Both the position numbers and the translations under genes were made by a program. Of a DNA stretch of 64,000 bases, positions 16,773 to 25,751 are shown in pieces. The notes under the pieces are model-generated. The model was not told the DNA's origin, did not search any database, and was given only the letters and a program-made list of their open reading frames with translations. The stretch comes from Caldilineaceae bacterium (GTDB lineage Bacteria; Chloroflexota; Anaerolineae; Caldilineales; Caldilineaceae): NCBI GenBank assembly GCA_026645575.1, contig JAPKMW010000055.1, positions 8,012 through 72,011 of the forward strand. Direction: 5' to 3'. Within the stretch, counting starts at the first letter, position 1; each line of letters begins with the position of its first letter.

Positions 16773-17990
16773 CTACTTCTGCATCCGAAAACTCTTCTCC
16801 GCCATCTCCGCAATAGAACGACCAATACTGATTGACGCCGTCGCGGCGGGGGACGGGGCGTTAAGGACATGCACCATGTGTTCCGCTTCGGCAATGCGGA
16901 AATCGTCAACCAGGGCGCCATTCGGTTCCAGGGCTTGTGCGCGCACGCCGGCCCCAGCGGGGTGGACATCGGCTTCTTGCAATTCGGGCAACAAGCGCTG
17001 TAACGCTTTAACAAAGGCAGCCTTGCTATACGAACGATGGAACTCGCCCATGCCCATGCGCCAATGGTTGCGCGCCATTTGCCAGAAACCAGGGTAGGTT
17101 GCCATCTCCAACACATCGCCCAGACGGAAGCTAGACCGGGTGTACCCTTCGCGCTTAAAGGCCAGCACAGCATTCGGGCCAGCCTCCACCCCGCCATGAA
17201 TCATGCGGGTAAAGTGGACACCGAGAAAGGGGAACGCGGGATCAGGCACTGGATAAATCAGATTTTTGACCAAGTGATGTTTGGCCGGCACCAGTTCATA
17301 ATATTCGCCCCGGAAGGGTGTAATTTTGAGCTTGGGATCAACACCACAGAGGCGCGCCACCCGATCCGATTGCAAGCCACCACAGTTGATCAGGTTGCGA
17401 CAGCGCACCTCGCCCTGCGAAGTACCCAGCCGTAATTCATTCGGTTCACGCCGACAACTAAGCAAACGCGTGTTCTTTTGAATCACACCACCCGCCTTTT
17501 CGACCAGGCTGGCATAGGTGTTGGTCACTTGCACATAATCGACAATCCCCGTCTGTGGCACAAAGAGACCGGCCAGACCGGCCACATGGGGTTCATATTC
17601 CTTTAGCTCTTCGGCGCGCAGGCGACGGATGCCCGCCAACCCATTGGCGCGACCCCGCTCTTCTAACTTTTCCAAGCGGGGCAATTCCTCCGGCAAGGTG
17701 GCAACCACCAATTTGCCACAGCGCTCATGGGCAATGTTATGTTCGGCACAGAAGGCATAGAGCGCTTCCCGCCCTTCCACACAATTGCGCGCCTTTAAGG
17801 AACCGGGTTTGTAGTATAAACCGGAATGAATCACGCCACTGTTGTTGCCGGTTTGATGCTTGGCCAGCTTATCCTCGGCCTCCAGCACAATCAAGCTCAG
17901 GGTGACGTGTCGCGTCGTCAAGGCCATGGCCGTTGCCAGGCCAACAATGCCGCCCCCAATCACCGCTACATCATACACAGGTCCGCTCAT
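16773..17990 (-). CDS. lhgO: L-2-hydroxyglutarate oxidase (FAD)
   Basis: A 405-residue FAD-dependent oxidoreductase of the DAO family. The dinucleotide-binding motif VAVIGGGIVGLATAMAL is at residues 9-25, HSGLYYKPGSLKARNCVEG near residue 55 is characteristic of LhgO, and the C-terminal region has VHPAGAGVRAQALEPNGALV. LhgO oxidises L-2-hydroxyglutarate to 2-oxoglutarate, repairing a side product of central metabolism, and passes electrons to the quinone pool. It is monocistronic with a palindrome on each side. ATG 17990 is the natural start, immediately before SGPVYDVAVIGGG. Confidence 0.9.
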   Translation of the reverse strand: MSGPVYDVAVIGGGIVGLATAMALTTRHVTLSLIVLEAEDKLAKHQTGNNSGVIHSGLYYKPGSLKARNCVEGREALYAFCAEHNIAHERCGKLVVATLPEELPRLEKLEERGRANGLAGIRRLRAEELKEYEPHVAGLAGLFVPQTGIVDYVQVTNTYASLVEKAGGVIQKNTRLLSCRREPNELRLGTSQGEVRCRNLINCGGLQSDRVARLCGVDPKLKITPFRGEYYELVPAKHHLVKNLIYPVPDPAFPFLGVHFTRMIHGGVEAGPNAVLAFKREGYTRSSFRLGDVLEMATYPGFWQMARNHWRMGMGEFHRSYSKAAFVKALQRLLPELQEADVHPAGAGVRAQALEPNGALVDDFRIAEAEHMVHVLNAPSPAATASISIGRSIAEMAEKSFRMQK

Positions 17991-18037
17991 AAACGCCTTT
18001 CTCCCATCCAGTCAACAGGTAGGTTAACAATTCCCTT

Positions 18038-18096
18038 CGCTCATAGCCGACCCAGGTCCGGGATTTGGGCCGCCAGGCTTGGACCGGCTATGAGCG
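18038..18096. repeat. Degenerate REP-like palindrome, GCTCGTAGCC family
   Basis: CGCTCATAGCCGA at the left and GGACCGGCTATGAGCG at the right, with an imperfect interior. It lies in the divergent gap before the LysM gene. Confidence 0.6.
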
Positions 18097-18135
18097 GAAA
18101 ATATGATATTTTGACTTTCTCGCGCCACAAGTAGC

Positions 18136-18162
18136 GTGCAATCCTATGGCACATGTTATACT
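18136..18162 (+). promoter_or_regulatory. Possible sigma-70 promoter for the LysM protein gene
   Basis: A TATACT -10 box at 18157-18162 lies about 95 bases before the GTG start. The only candidate -35 is a poor GTGCAA at a 15-base spacing, so the assignment is weak. Confidence 0.3.
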
Positions 18163-18256
18163 ATCTCTGTTGTTGGCACAAACAACACCGGTAGCCGTAC
18201 ACTGGAACGTGTAAGAATTATGGCATCCCCAATCAAAAAGACAGAAGGAGATCATT

Positions 18257-19339
18257 GTGCATAAATTCGATAAAGTCAAAAGCCTTTCCTTGATCCTGGT
18301 CTTTGCACTCTGTGTGCTGACCGTGCTTGTCCAACGACCACTCTTTGCCGCCAATCAGTACCAAACGGCGGGTGAGAGTGAGCCAACAACCTATGTCGTA
18401 CAAGCGGGCGATACTTTGAGCGCCATTGCGCGGCGCTTTGAAACGACAGTGGCCGTGTTGCTGGAACTGAACAACCTAGACAACCCCAATGTGATTTATG
18501 TGGGGCAGACATTGGTGGTGCGGGCGCCGGCGACGCCCACCCCAGGCTCAACCGTGCCGGAAGCGACAGCAACCACCGCACCCACGCCCACCGTTGCCGC
18601 CACCGCAGTGATTACGCCGACAGCCACTGTCACCGAGACGCCCGTTGTTACGGCCACCGCCACTGTGACAGCCACGCCAATCGTCACGGCGCCAGTCGTC
18701 TGGACTGATCCGCCGCTGCCGATCGAGGTCTTCTCGCCGGTGGGCAATGGCCTCTATCACAGTCCGATTGAGGTGGTTGGCTTCTCACAGACCTTTGAAG
18801 GCAATGTGAATCTGCGGCTGACCGATGACGGTGGTAATGTATTGGCGGAACGCAGCACCATTGGCGGGTCGGTCGATGGCTTTGCCTTCTTCCACAGCTA
18901 CCTCCGTTTCACCGTCACCGAACCGATCACCGGCTTGCTGGAAATTTTTGAAACCAGCGCCAAAGACGGCAGTGAGATCAACACCGTGGCGATTCCCATG
19001 ACGCTCCTGCCAGGCCAACGGGTGATCGACATCAACAACCCGCAACCGGGACAAGCCGTCTGCGCACCGGTGGTCGTCGCCGGCTATTCCAACACCTTTG
19101 AAGCCAGCTTACTGGTTGAGTTGGTGGATCGTAGCGGCGCGACCTTGAACCAGACCGCAGCGTCCGGCGGCAATTTGGGGGTCTATGCTGAATTTTTAGC
19201 CACGTTGGAAAATGATACCAGTGACGCGCAGGCGCTGCTCGTTGGCGCCTACGAAGAAGCCGCCAGCGGCGCCGGTCCGGTGGATCAGACCCGCTACCCC
19301 GTCACGCTCTATCCGGCCGGCAGTGAGGAATGTCCGTAG
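18257..19339 (+). CDS. Secreted LysM protein with two Gmad2-like domains
   Basis: A 360-residue exported protein. Residues 1-32 form a signal peptide or anchor ([14 protein letters not shown] core). A LysM domain follows at about 44-88 ([17 protein letters not shown], ending GQTLVV), which in this family binds peptidoglycan or related glycans. Residues 90-148 are a Thr/Pro/Ala/Val linker. Two repeats of the Gmad2 immunoglobulin-like domain follow at about 150-250 and 255-355, each with the [10 protein letters not shown] or [10 protein letters not shown] pattern. It probably sits on the cell surface. The start is GTG with AGAAGGAG 6 bases upstream. The Thr-rich linker resembles that of the substrate-binding fusion at 23200. 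Confidence 0.85.
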   Translation: MHKFDKVKSLSLILVFALCVLTVLVQRPLFAANQYQTAGESEPTTYVVQAGDTLSAIARRFETTVAVLLELNNLDNPNVIYVGQTLVVRAPATPTPGSTVPEATATTAPTPTVAATAVITPTATVTETPVVTATATVTATPIVTAPVVWTDPPLPIEVFSPVGNGLYHSPIEVVGFSQTFEGNVNLRLTDDGGNVLAERSTIGGSVDGFAFFHSYLRFTVTEPITGLLEIFETSAKDGSEINTVAIPMTLLPGQRVIDINNPQPGQAVCAPVVVAGYSNTFEASLLVELVDRSGATLNQTAASGGNLGVYAEFLATLENDTSDAQALLVGAYEEAASGAGPVDQTRYPVTLYPAGSEECP

Positions 19340-19412
19340 AAGTTACGAGTTATGAGTTACGAGTTACGAGTTACGCTGACTGGACAAGCCAAAATCGTAA
19401 TTCGTAACTCAA
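19337..19412. repeat. Inverted short-tandem-repeat array (GAGTTAC units)
   Basis: Five gagttac/gagttat units on the left are mirrored by cgtaattcgtaactc on the right. It fills the whole gap between two convergent genes and directly adjoins both stop codons. Confidence 0.85.
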
Positions 19413-20743
19413 AGATAGGCTAACGGTAAGTCGCGGGCGACCAAATCGGTCACACTTTCGCGCCGTTGGATCAGGTGCGCTTCGCCATCACGCAGCCAGA
19501 GGACCGCCGGTTTACACGCGCCGTTGTAATTGCTGCCCATTGCCAGTTGATAGGCGCCGGCAATCGGCACGGCGACTAATTCACCGGCAGCCATGTCCGG
19601 CATAGGCAGCCCATGAATCAAAATATCACCACTTTCACAGAAGGGGCCGGCAAACCAGACAGGGTCGAGGTTGGGGCGCAGGGGGTCTTGCACTGGTAAC
19701 GCCGAATAGCGGGCGCCATAGAGGGCCGGGCGCGGATTATCGGCCAGACCACCGTCGATCATCAGCCAGCGGCGAGCGGCGGTGCGTTTGACAGCGCCGA
19801 CGCGATAGAGCGCCACACCGGCTTGGGCCACCAGACTACGGCCCGGTTCTAGTTGCAACCGTGGTAACGGCAAGTTCCGTTCTTTACAGCCCTCTACCAA
19901 ATAATGCGATACAAAAGCAACATAGGCGCCAATTGACGGATGGGGCAGATCATCTTCGTGATAGGAGACACCCCAGCCACCACCGGGACAGAGCGTTTGT
20001 GGCGTCCAACCATACTGATCGCGCAGCGCAGCGACCAGATCCAAGACCGTTGCCAGGGCGGGGGCAATCGGTTCCGGGTCATGAAAGTGGGAGCCTTGAT
20101 GGAAATGGATGCCGGTCACCGCCACGCCAGCGGCCTGACAGCGCACCACCGCTGCGGACGCTTCGGCCAAATTCATGCCAAACTTGCTATCCTCCTGCCC
20201 GGTCTGGCGATAGGCATGGGTATCGACCGCCACGCCAGGGCGCACCCGCAACCACAAGGCGGGGCGTTCGGTCGAGGAAGCCAACAAGAGGGGAAGTAAC
20301 CGCGCTAATTCCACCAAGTTGTCCACGACAATGATCCCTGCTTGCGCCACTGCCGCCGTTAGATCCGCCGGACTTTTGTTGACGCCATGCACCAAGATCT
20401 GGGTGCGTGGTACAGCGGCAGCCGCGGCAATATGTAATTCACCGGCGCCGGTACAATCAAGCATCATCCCCTGTCGCTGCACCCACTGCGCGGCGGCTGT
20501 ACACAGAAAAGCTTTGCCGGCATAGGTGACGCCGGCCTCCATTGGATAATAGTCGGCCAGCGCCTGACGGTAGGCGGCAGCGGCCACATCCATCGTCAGT
20601 TGATCGTAGAGGTAGAGCGGCGTGCCGTAGGTAGCGGCCAGTTCCCGCAAGTCACACCCGGCAATGGTCAGGGTTGCCTCATCGCCGACGCCGCTGATCT
20701 CCGCGGAAAGCGGAAAGAGGTCAAGTCGTTTTTCGTTGCCCAA
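19409..20743 (-). CDS. lysA: Diaminopimelate decarboxylase
   Basis: A 444-residue fold-type III PLP enzyme that makes lysine from meso-diaminopimelate. The Schiff-base lysine is in VTYAGKAFLC, the PLP-phosphate glycine loop in CPGGGWGVSY, and HFHQGSHFHDPEP and LEPGRSLVAQAG are further family marks; CESGDI near the C-terminus carries the active-site cysteine of the neighbouring subunit. The open frame runs up to 20806, but that extension is translated hairpin. A strong AAAGGAG precedes a TTG at 20743 by 10 bases, and this start gives the usual length. Its stop codon abuts the repeat array. Confidence 0.88.
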   Translation of the reverse strand: MGNEKRLDLFPLSAEISGVGDEATLTIAGCDLRELAATYGTPLYLYDQLTMDVAAAAYRQALADYYPMEAGVTYAGKAFLCTAAAQWVQRQGMMLDCTGAGELHIAAAAAVPRTQILVHGVNKSPADLTAAVAQAGIIVVDNLVELARLLPLLLASSTERPALWLRVRPGVAVDTHAYRQTGQEDSKFGMNLAEASAAVVRCQAAGVAVTGIHFHQGSHFHDPEPIAPALATVLDLVAALRDQYGWTPQTLCPGGGWGVSYHEDDLPHPSIGAYVAFVSHYLVEGCKERNLPLPRLQLEPGRSLVAQAGVALYRVGAVKRTAARRWLMIDGGLADNPRPALYGARYSALPVQDPLRPNLDPVWFAGPFCESGDILIHGLPMPDMAAGELVAVPIAGAYQLAMGSNYNGACKPAVLWLRDGEAHLIQRRESVTDLVARDLPLAYL

Positions 20744-20767
20744 GAGACAGGAACTCCTTTGTGCATC

Positions 20768-20829
20768 AACCCGTAGTAAAGACTTTAGTCTTGCCTCTTG
20801 CGGCAAGACTAAAGTCTTTACTACGGGTT
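20768..20829. repeat. Hairpin with CCCGTAGTAAAGACTTTAGTC arms (REP-like, second family)
   Basis: AACCCGTAGTAAAGACTTTA begins the left arm and the exact complement ends the right arm, with a short loop. A decayed relative is at about 29228-29285. It lies between lysA and the DMT exporter gene, which read in the same direction. Confidence 0.85.
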
Positions 20830-20833
20830 CAAA

Positions 20834-21691
20834 TCATAAGACAACCAACACGATGCCGAACAGGGTGATCAGGACGCCAATCAGGCTTTGCAGGCTGGGC
20901 CATTCGTTGAGCAGCAAAATGCCCAGGATGATCCCGCCTGTCACCTCCTGCGTCGCCACCAGATTGACCAGGGTGGCATTGGTCAGCCGAAGCGCAGCGT
21001 TATAAAGCGTATGGCCCAAGGCCAAGGGGAAGAGGCCCAAGGCAACCACACTCAGCACCGCTTGCCAGGTGTACCCATCCGTGCGAAAGCCTGCCATTGC
21101 CGTTGGCAATAGCCAGATCCCCCCCAGGAAGTAGACAACCCCGGCATAGGCGAAGAGGCCATAGGCGTGGCGTTGACTGCGCCCGGCGACACTGTAGAGA
21201 CCAAAGCAGATCGCACTGCCCAGCGCCAACAGGTCGCCGATCAACATGCGCCGGTCAAAGTTTGGCTCAAAGCCCGCCAGCACAGCCACCCCAACCACCG
21301 TTACCAACGTTCCCAACCATTGGCGACGATTTAGCCCCTCATTGAGAAACAACCAGGAGAAGAATGCGACAAAGATGGGGGCGGTGTAAATGAGGGCAAG
21401 GCTGTGGGCAATTGTGGTAAATTCGAGCGAAACAATGTATAAGCCAAAGTGCAAGGCTGTGATGAGGCCAAACAGCCCAAATTGGAGCCATTTACGCCCG
21501 GTGGGCAGCGGTTGCCGATAGAATAATGCCAGGCCGCCAATGACAAAACCAGCCGTCAGCAGGCGGCCGGCGGCAATTTCATACGAAGAGAGTGTGGCAG
21601 CCGCCCAACGCACCAGGACAGGGCTGGTGCTAAAAAAGAGAACGGCAATGGCGACATACAAGATGCCGCGGTGTTGATGAGCAGTTGTCAC
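20834..21691 (-). CDS. EamA/DMT-family membrane exporter
   Basis: A 285-residue membrane protein with ten predicted helices in two EamA repeats, the drug/metabolite transporter layout. Typical traits are SPVLVRWAAATLSSYEIAAGR after the first helix and the late EVTGGIILGILLLNEWPSL. Members export amino acids or metabolites; nothing identifies the cargo, although lysA downstream on the same strand makes lysine-related cargo a possibility. GTG at 21691 is the start. About 25 bases of coding-free sequence plus a hairpin separate it from lysA. Confidence 0.83.
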   Translation of the reverse strand: MTTAHQHRGILYVAIAVLFFSTSPVLVRWAAATLSSYEIAAGRLLTAGFVIGGLALFYRQPLPTGRKWLQFGLFGLITALHFGLYIVSLEFTTIAHSLALIYTAPIFVAFFSWLFLNEGLNRRQWLGTLVTVVGVAVLAGFEPNFDRRMLIGDLLALGSAICFGLYSVAGRSQRHAYGLFAYAGVVYFLGGIWLLPTAMAGFRTDGYTWQAVLSVVALGLFPLALGHTLYNAALRLTNATLVNLVATQEVTGGIILGILLLNEWPSLQSLIGVLITLFGIVLVVL

Positions 21692-21779
21692 AAAAGATAA
21701 CAGCAGTGGTTTTGTTACCGATGAATTGTTGGGTTGCGATGATTGCTCATGGCGATCAGCTATATGCTTGCTAATACGC

Positions 21780-21799
21780 GATCACGCTGGTGCGTGATC
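21780..21799 (-). terminator. Short perfect hairpin at the end of the 37-residue gene
   Basis: GATCACGC, loop TGGT, GCGTGATC. It overlaps the stop codon of the small membrane-protein gene and is a terminator-like fold, but lacks a T run. Confidence 0.45.
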
Positions 21800-21911
21800 A
21801 CTGCGGCGTAATCGCAACGGCAATCATGCCTAGGATCATGCTAAAGACAATGAGCAGACTGAGTACATAAAAGATAATTTCATTTCTAGTATACTTCTTC
21901 TTACGATTCAT
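21798..21911 (-). CDS. Tiny single-helix membrane protein (37 residues)
   Basis: ATG 21911 is preceded at 6 bases by AAAGGGAGG, one of the strongest ribosome sites in the window. The product opens with a basic, positive-inside head MNRKKKYTRNE and continues as one hydrophobic helix (FYVLSLLIVFSMILGMIAV) ending ITPQ. Length, topology and the basic-aromatic head recall small uncharacterised one-helix proteins of Chloroflexota; that resemblance is from memory and no function is known. It lies between the DMT exporter and mazG and reads toward the exporter. A hairpin overlaps its stop. Confidence 0.7.
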   Translation of the reverse strand: MNRKKKYTRNEIIFYVLSLLIVFSMILGMIAVAITPQ

Positions 21912-22028
21912 GACGGGCCTCCCTTTCTATCAAATCGACCGACAATGGTTAGCAACGCCAACCGCATACCAAATGGCTTTTCTGAATGGCAAAATTGTTT
22001 TACGATTATAGCATAAGATGTTGGCAAG

Positions 22029-23114
22029 GTGAATATTCGCAAAATGGCGGATCTTCTTTTGCAAAAGAAAGCGAGCGTGAACGTGCAAGCCCATGATCAG
22101 AACAGGCTGCTCCACCCGTTGGTGGCAACCGCGTTGACTGCCGCCGGGTGCCATACCGGGCAAGGGTATCAATGTGTGCCGGCGAGTCATCTAGTCCAAA
22201 ATTACCATCCGATTGTCGAGGTGGAATTACCGCTGATTGTCAGTGATTTATCACCCGACCACCTCCCCCAACTCCAACATATTCTGCGCAACGCGTATCC
22301 GACGACTCACCCTGTAACGCTACTCGATCACCCAGGTGCACAACCTGATGGCGAACCGGCGACAAGGCAGAGCACCGTACACGCGCTGGCCACCCTACCA
22401 ACCGCTGCAGCGCCCCTGTTGATCTGTGTGCCACCCTTACCGGCGGGCAGTAGCTTTTCGGCCCTACAAGCCATTGTCGCCCATCTACGGTCGCCCCAAG
22501 GCTGCCCTTGGGATCGCAAACAGACGCTCCAGAGTATGCGTCACGATCTGCTCAGTGAATGTGTCGAAGTATTGGAGGCTATTGATCTGGATAGTATGAC
22601 TGACAATGGCCCGCACATTGCCGAGGAGTTGGGCGACCTTTTCATGGCTGCCGTCTTGGTGGTGCAGATTGCGATTGACGGCGGACGTTTTCAAATGGCC
22701 CAAGCCATGCAAAGCATTGTCACCAAACTTATTCGTCGCCACCCCCACGTTTTTGGCGACGTAATCGTGGATGGTGTTGATACGGTGTTGGCAAACTGGG
22801 ATGCCATCAAGGCGCAGGAAAAAGCGGCCAAAGGGCAAAGCAACGTACACCCGCTCGCTGGTGTACCCGCCGCTTTACCGGCGCTGGAAAAAGCACGCGA
22901 ACTCCAGGCCAAAGCCGCCAAAGCCGGACTGTTGGATCGCGCCACCCTCGCCCAAGCCGACCCCCGGTTGGCGCACTGGTTAGCCACACCCCCCACCGAA
23001 GAAGAGCTAGGCGAATTTCTCTGGCGCCTCGTCGCCCTTGCCCACACCGCTGGCCTCAATACCGAAGATGCCCTACGCAGCTACAGCACCCGCTACCGCG
23101 CCGCACATGAGTAG
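22029..23114 (+). CDS. mazG: MazG-type NTP pyrophosphohydrolase with a shortened N-terminal methylase-like region
   Basis: A 361-residue protein. Residues about 150-260 are a MazG domain: GCPWDRKQTLQSMRHDLLSE, then AEELGDLFMAAVLV with the acidic Mg-binding residues, then RRHPHVFGD. A second, degenerate helical segment follows. MazG hydrolyses nucleoside triphosphates to monophosphates plus pyrophosphate. Residues 28-135 look like only the second half of the tetrapyrrole-methylase-type domain found in YabN-like proteins (ASHLVQNYHPIVEVELPLIVSD and YPTTHPVTLLDHPGA). The N-terminal half of that domain is missing, and no upstream frame encodes it. The start is GTG 22029 or ATG 22044; neither has a strong ribosome site. 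Confidence 0.82.
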   Translation: MNIRKMADLLLQKKASVNVQAHDQNRLLHPLVATALTAAGCHTGQGYQCVPASHLVQNYHPIVEVELPLIVSDLSPDHLPQLQHILRNAYPTTHPVTLLDHPGAQPDGEPATRQSTVHALATLPTAAAPLLICVPPLPAGSSFSALQAIVAHLRSPQGCPWDRKQTLQSMRHDLLSECVEVLEAIDLDSMTDNGPHIAEELGDLFMAAVLVVQIAIDGGRFQMAQAMQSIVTKLIRRHPHVFGDVIVDGVDTVLANWDAIKAQEKAAKGQSNVHPLAGVPAALPALEKARELQAKAAKAGLLDRATLAQADPRLAHWLATPPTEEELGEFLWRLVALAHTAGLNTEDALRSYSTRYRAAHE

Positions 23115-23117
23115 GGG

Positions 23118-23199
23118 GGCAGGTAGACAGGGAGACAGGGAAACAGGAAGATTGACAGCCTGGGAGTCGCTACCTATCTACCTATCTACCTGTCTCCTA
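23118..23199. repeat. Inverted short-tandem-repeat array (AGGTAGAC/GGGAGACA units)
   Basis: Left units caggtagacagggagacaggg are mirrored by ctacctatctacctgtctcc on the right. The array fills the gap between convergent genes and touches the stop codon of the substrate-binding fusion. Confidence 0.8.
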
Positions 23200-25638
23200 T
23201 CACTCCGACAGCGGCGGGATCACCAATTCAACGCCGATGGGGAGAGCGTTGGGGTCGTCGCCGATTATGGCGCGATTAGCTTCATAGATGATGCGCCAAT
23301 GGCGCTGCTCGCCGTAATACGCTTTAGCGATGCCGGCCAGGGTATCCGTGGCTTTGACACGATGGGTAAGGCGGCTTGTCGGCGTGGGCGACGCGGTCGG
23401 AGCAGGCTGGACGCTGGTCGGCGTGGCAAACAGAGCGGCAAGCCCATTGTCGGTGACCAGTAAAGAGGCGGCGACCCAGGCCCGCACGCCATCAGGCAGT
23501 TGCACCTCCACCCATTGACCGTCAGGTGCAATGTTGATCACCGGCCACTGGGTGCCGCCGGCCAATACAGCCAGAATCGACGCTGTGGTGGCTGGCGCCT
23601 GTCGCGCGTTGGCGTTGAGGCCCGTGCGGATGGTGACGGTGGTCAACAGCGCCGGCTGAACGGTGGTAGATGGTGGAGCGCCACTTGTCGCCGCGGATGG
23701 TGTGCTGGTAGCAAGCAAGATAGGACGCAGTACAAGGGGCGTTACAACGGCAGCGGCAAGCGTCGCAAGTGGGGTCGCGGTTGGCTGTAGAATCAAGGGT
23801 TGCGGTTGGTGGATGGCCGTGGGAATCGGCAGTTGGATGAGCGCAGAGGGTAGTGGCGCTGGCGTGGCGGTTGGCTGCAAGGTGGTCGCCGTTGAGGCAG
23901 CCGGGGTGGCATTGATCGACCATGCGGCCGAGCGCAGCGCAAGTTGCACAGCTTGGGTCGTGGGATCAACCAACACACTATCAGCGAACCAGAGCGCCAG
24001 GGGATCGGGCGTGGCGCCAAACCACTGTTGGTAGAAGGTGGCGTAGGCGCCCTCAGCGGCCAGTGCTTGCAGCGTCAAATTGACCTGATCACGCAACTGC
24101 GCATCAAACGGGGGGATGCCAATGGCGTAGGCTTGACGAGTGAAATCAGCCACAGCAATTTTGAGCATTGGGTTCGCTTGCTGAAGCTGCGCCAATGCCA
24201 CACTGCTACCGATAACCGCGTCAACCTGCCCAAGCAGTAAGGCTTGTTGCGCCGAGCGAAGCTCTTGAAAGGGCAACACCGTAGGGCCAACCGCCCCCCC
24301 CGTCGCCGCCCCCATAATCAGTGTGGTCAGCGCATTGACGCTCTCCAGACCACTGCTCACCGCCACCACGGTTTGATCCAGATCGGCCAACCGTTGCACC
24401 GGGCTATCAACCCGTGTCAGCACACTCTGACCATCAGCAAAATAGCTTTGGCTAAAATCGATCATGGCCCGATTGTGCCAGGTGAGAGGCAGGGCAGCAA
24501 TAATCAGATCAACTTGACCGGCCCGCAATAAAGGAATGGCCGTTTCCGGGGTAACGCGCACCAATTCCAGCGCCGTCGCATCACCCAACCAGCGGCGGGC
24601 GAACTCACGGCTCAGATCAATATCAAAGCCCTGAATGCTGCCCCGCTCACCGACAAAGCCAAAGGGGGCCAGGTCGTAGGCAACACCGACTAACAATTTC
24701 CCGCGCTGCTGAATCTGGGTCAAGCGTGTAGCCGTTAGTGGGCGACGGTTGGGTGTGTTGGCAAAGGTATAGGGCCATTCCCCGGCCACCAACGGCAGGG
24801 CAGGGGGGCGCCGCTCCGGGAACCAGTGTTGATAGAGCGCAGTGAGCTTACCATTCTGTTGCAACCGGTGTAACGTTGCATCAACCAGATTACGAAAATA
24901 GGCATCCCCCTGCATGACGCCGAGGGCAAACGGCTGGCTTTCCGACAAGGTGAAGACGACGCTTGTCCCCGGCGTTGCGGCGCTGACAGTGGTCAAATGA
25001 GTGTGATAGCCCAGCAGCGCATCTACTTGGTCTGCCCGCAAGGCCGACATAGCCAGCGCATAGCCCTGAAATGGCATTACGGTTGGCTCTACTGTAGCGA
25101 CCAACATCGCTCGCAACGTTGTCAGCGCATCGTCGCCTTGGACGGCGGCAATGGTTTTTCCGGTCAATGCGGCCAGCGTTGGTAGCGATACATCGCTATG
25201 CGCCAAAAGTGCCGGCGTATCCAGAAAGTAGTGGGCGCTAAAATCAATCAACGCCTCGTTGGCATAGGTATGCGGCAAAGCGGCCGCCAGCAGATCGACC
25301 TGGCCGGTCACCAAACTTTGTAGGCGCGTTGCCAGCGTCACCGGCACAAACTGGACAGTTACCCCCCATTCTTTCGCCAGCGCACGCGTTAAATCCACAT
25401 CAAAGCCCGTAACTTCGCCTTGCTCATTATGGTAGCCAAAAGGCGGCTGGTCAACAAGAACGCCGACCGCCAGTCGATTGCCCCGCTTACGGATACGTTG
25501 GATGGTTCCTATGTCTGCTGGTGATTGGGTGGTTGACTGTATCAGGGGCGTTGACAGGGAGGCGCTAACCGCTTGCCCAGCCGGCGAAGTAAAGAAAAGA
25601 ATAAAGAAGAGCAGCAGCAGAAGAGGTGTGGTTTTCAT
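23200..25638 (-). CDS. Exported double substrate-binding protein with SH3b-like and LysM domains
   Basis: An 812-residue protein with a signal peptide (1-26, LLLLLFFILFFTSPAG). Two family 3 solute-binding domains follow, at about 50-275 and 305-555; each begins with the same RIRKRGNRLAVGVLVDQPPFG or QIQQRGKLLVGVAYDLAPFG pattern. A long Thr/Pro/Ala linker spans about 575-670, then an SH3b-like domain (about 680-740, LNANARQAPATTASILAVL) and a C-terminal LysM (HRVKATDTLAGIAKAYYGE). Single family 3 domains normally deliver amino acids to ABC importers; no permease or ATPase is nearby. The tandem pair plus wall-binding modules suggests a wall-anchored sensor or scavenger. No clear Shine-Dalgarno precedes ATG 25638. 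Confidence 0.85.
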   Translation of the reverse strand: MKTTPLLLLLFFILFFTSPAGQAVSASLSTPLIQSTTQSPADIGTIQRIRKRGNRLAVGVLVDQPPFGYHNEQGEVTGFDVDLTRALAKEWGVTVQFVPVTLATRLQSLVTGQVDLLAAALPHTYANEALIDFSAHYFLDTPALLAHSDVSLPTLAALTGKTIAAVQGDDALTTLRAMLVATVEPTVMPFQGYALAMSALRADQVDALLGYHTHLTTVSAATPGTSVVFTLSESQPFALGVMQGDAYFRNLVDATLHRLQQNGKLTALYQHWFPERRPPALPLVAGEWPYTFANTPNRRPLTATRLTQIQQRGKLLVGVAYDLAPFGFVGERGSIQGFDIDLSREFARRWLGDATALELVRVTPETAIPLLRAGQVDLIIAALPLTWHNRAMIDFSQSYFADGQSVLTRVDSPVQRLADLDQTVVAVSSGLESVNALTTLIMGAATGGAVGPTVLPFQELRSAQQALLLGQVDAVIGSSVALAQLQQANPMLKIAVADFTRQAYAIGIPPFDAQLRDQVNLTLQALAAEGAYATFYQQWFGATPDPLALWFADSVLVDPTTQAVQLALRSAAWSINATPAASTATTLQPTATPAPLPSALIQLPIPTAIHQPQPLILQPTATPLATLAAAVVTPLVLRPILLATSTPSAATSGAPPSTTVQPALLTTVTIRTGLNANARQAPATTASILAVLAGGTQWPVINIAPDGQWVEVQLPDGVRAWVAASLLVTDNGLAALFATPTSVQPAPTASPTPTSRLTHRVKATDTLAGIAKAYYGEQRHWRIIYEANRAIIGDDPNALPIGVELVIPPLSE

Positions 25639-25682
25639 GAAATCTGTGATGAACTGGATGCCGCTTTATAACTATTCAGCCC

Positions 25683-25738
25683 GCTCCTAGCCAGTCTGTG
25701 ACTGGCGGGTCGGCGCCAGTCACAGACTGGCTAGGAGC
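25683..25738. repeat. REP-like palindrome, GCTCGTAGCC family
   Basis: The arms GCTCCTAGCCAGTCTGTGAC and complement carry two changes from the main form, each matched in the opposite arm. Confidence 0.85.
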
Positions 25739-25751
25739 CGAGTAGTTGTCA

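Noticed and set aside
20744..20806. Upstream extension of the lysA frame to an earlier ATG
   Set aside because: It translates one arm of the hairpin at 20768-20829. The strong AAAGGAG lies downstream of that ATG.
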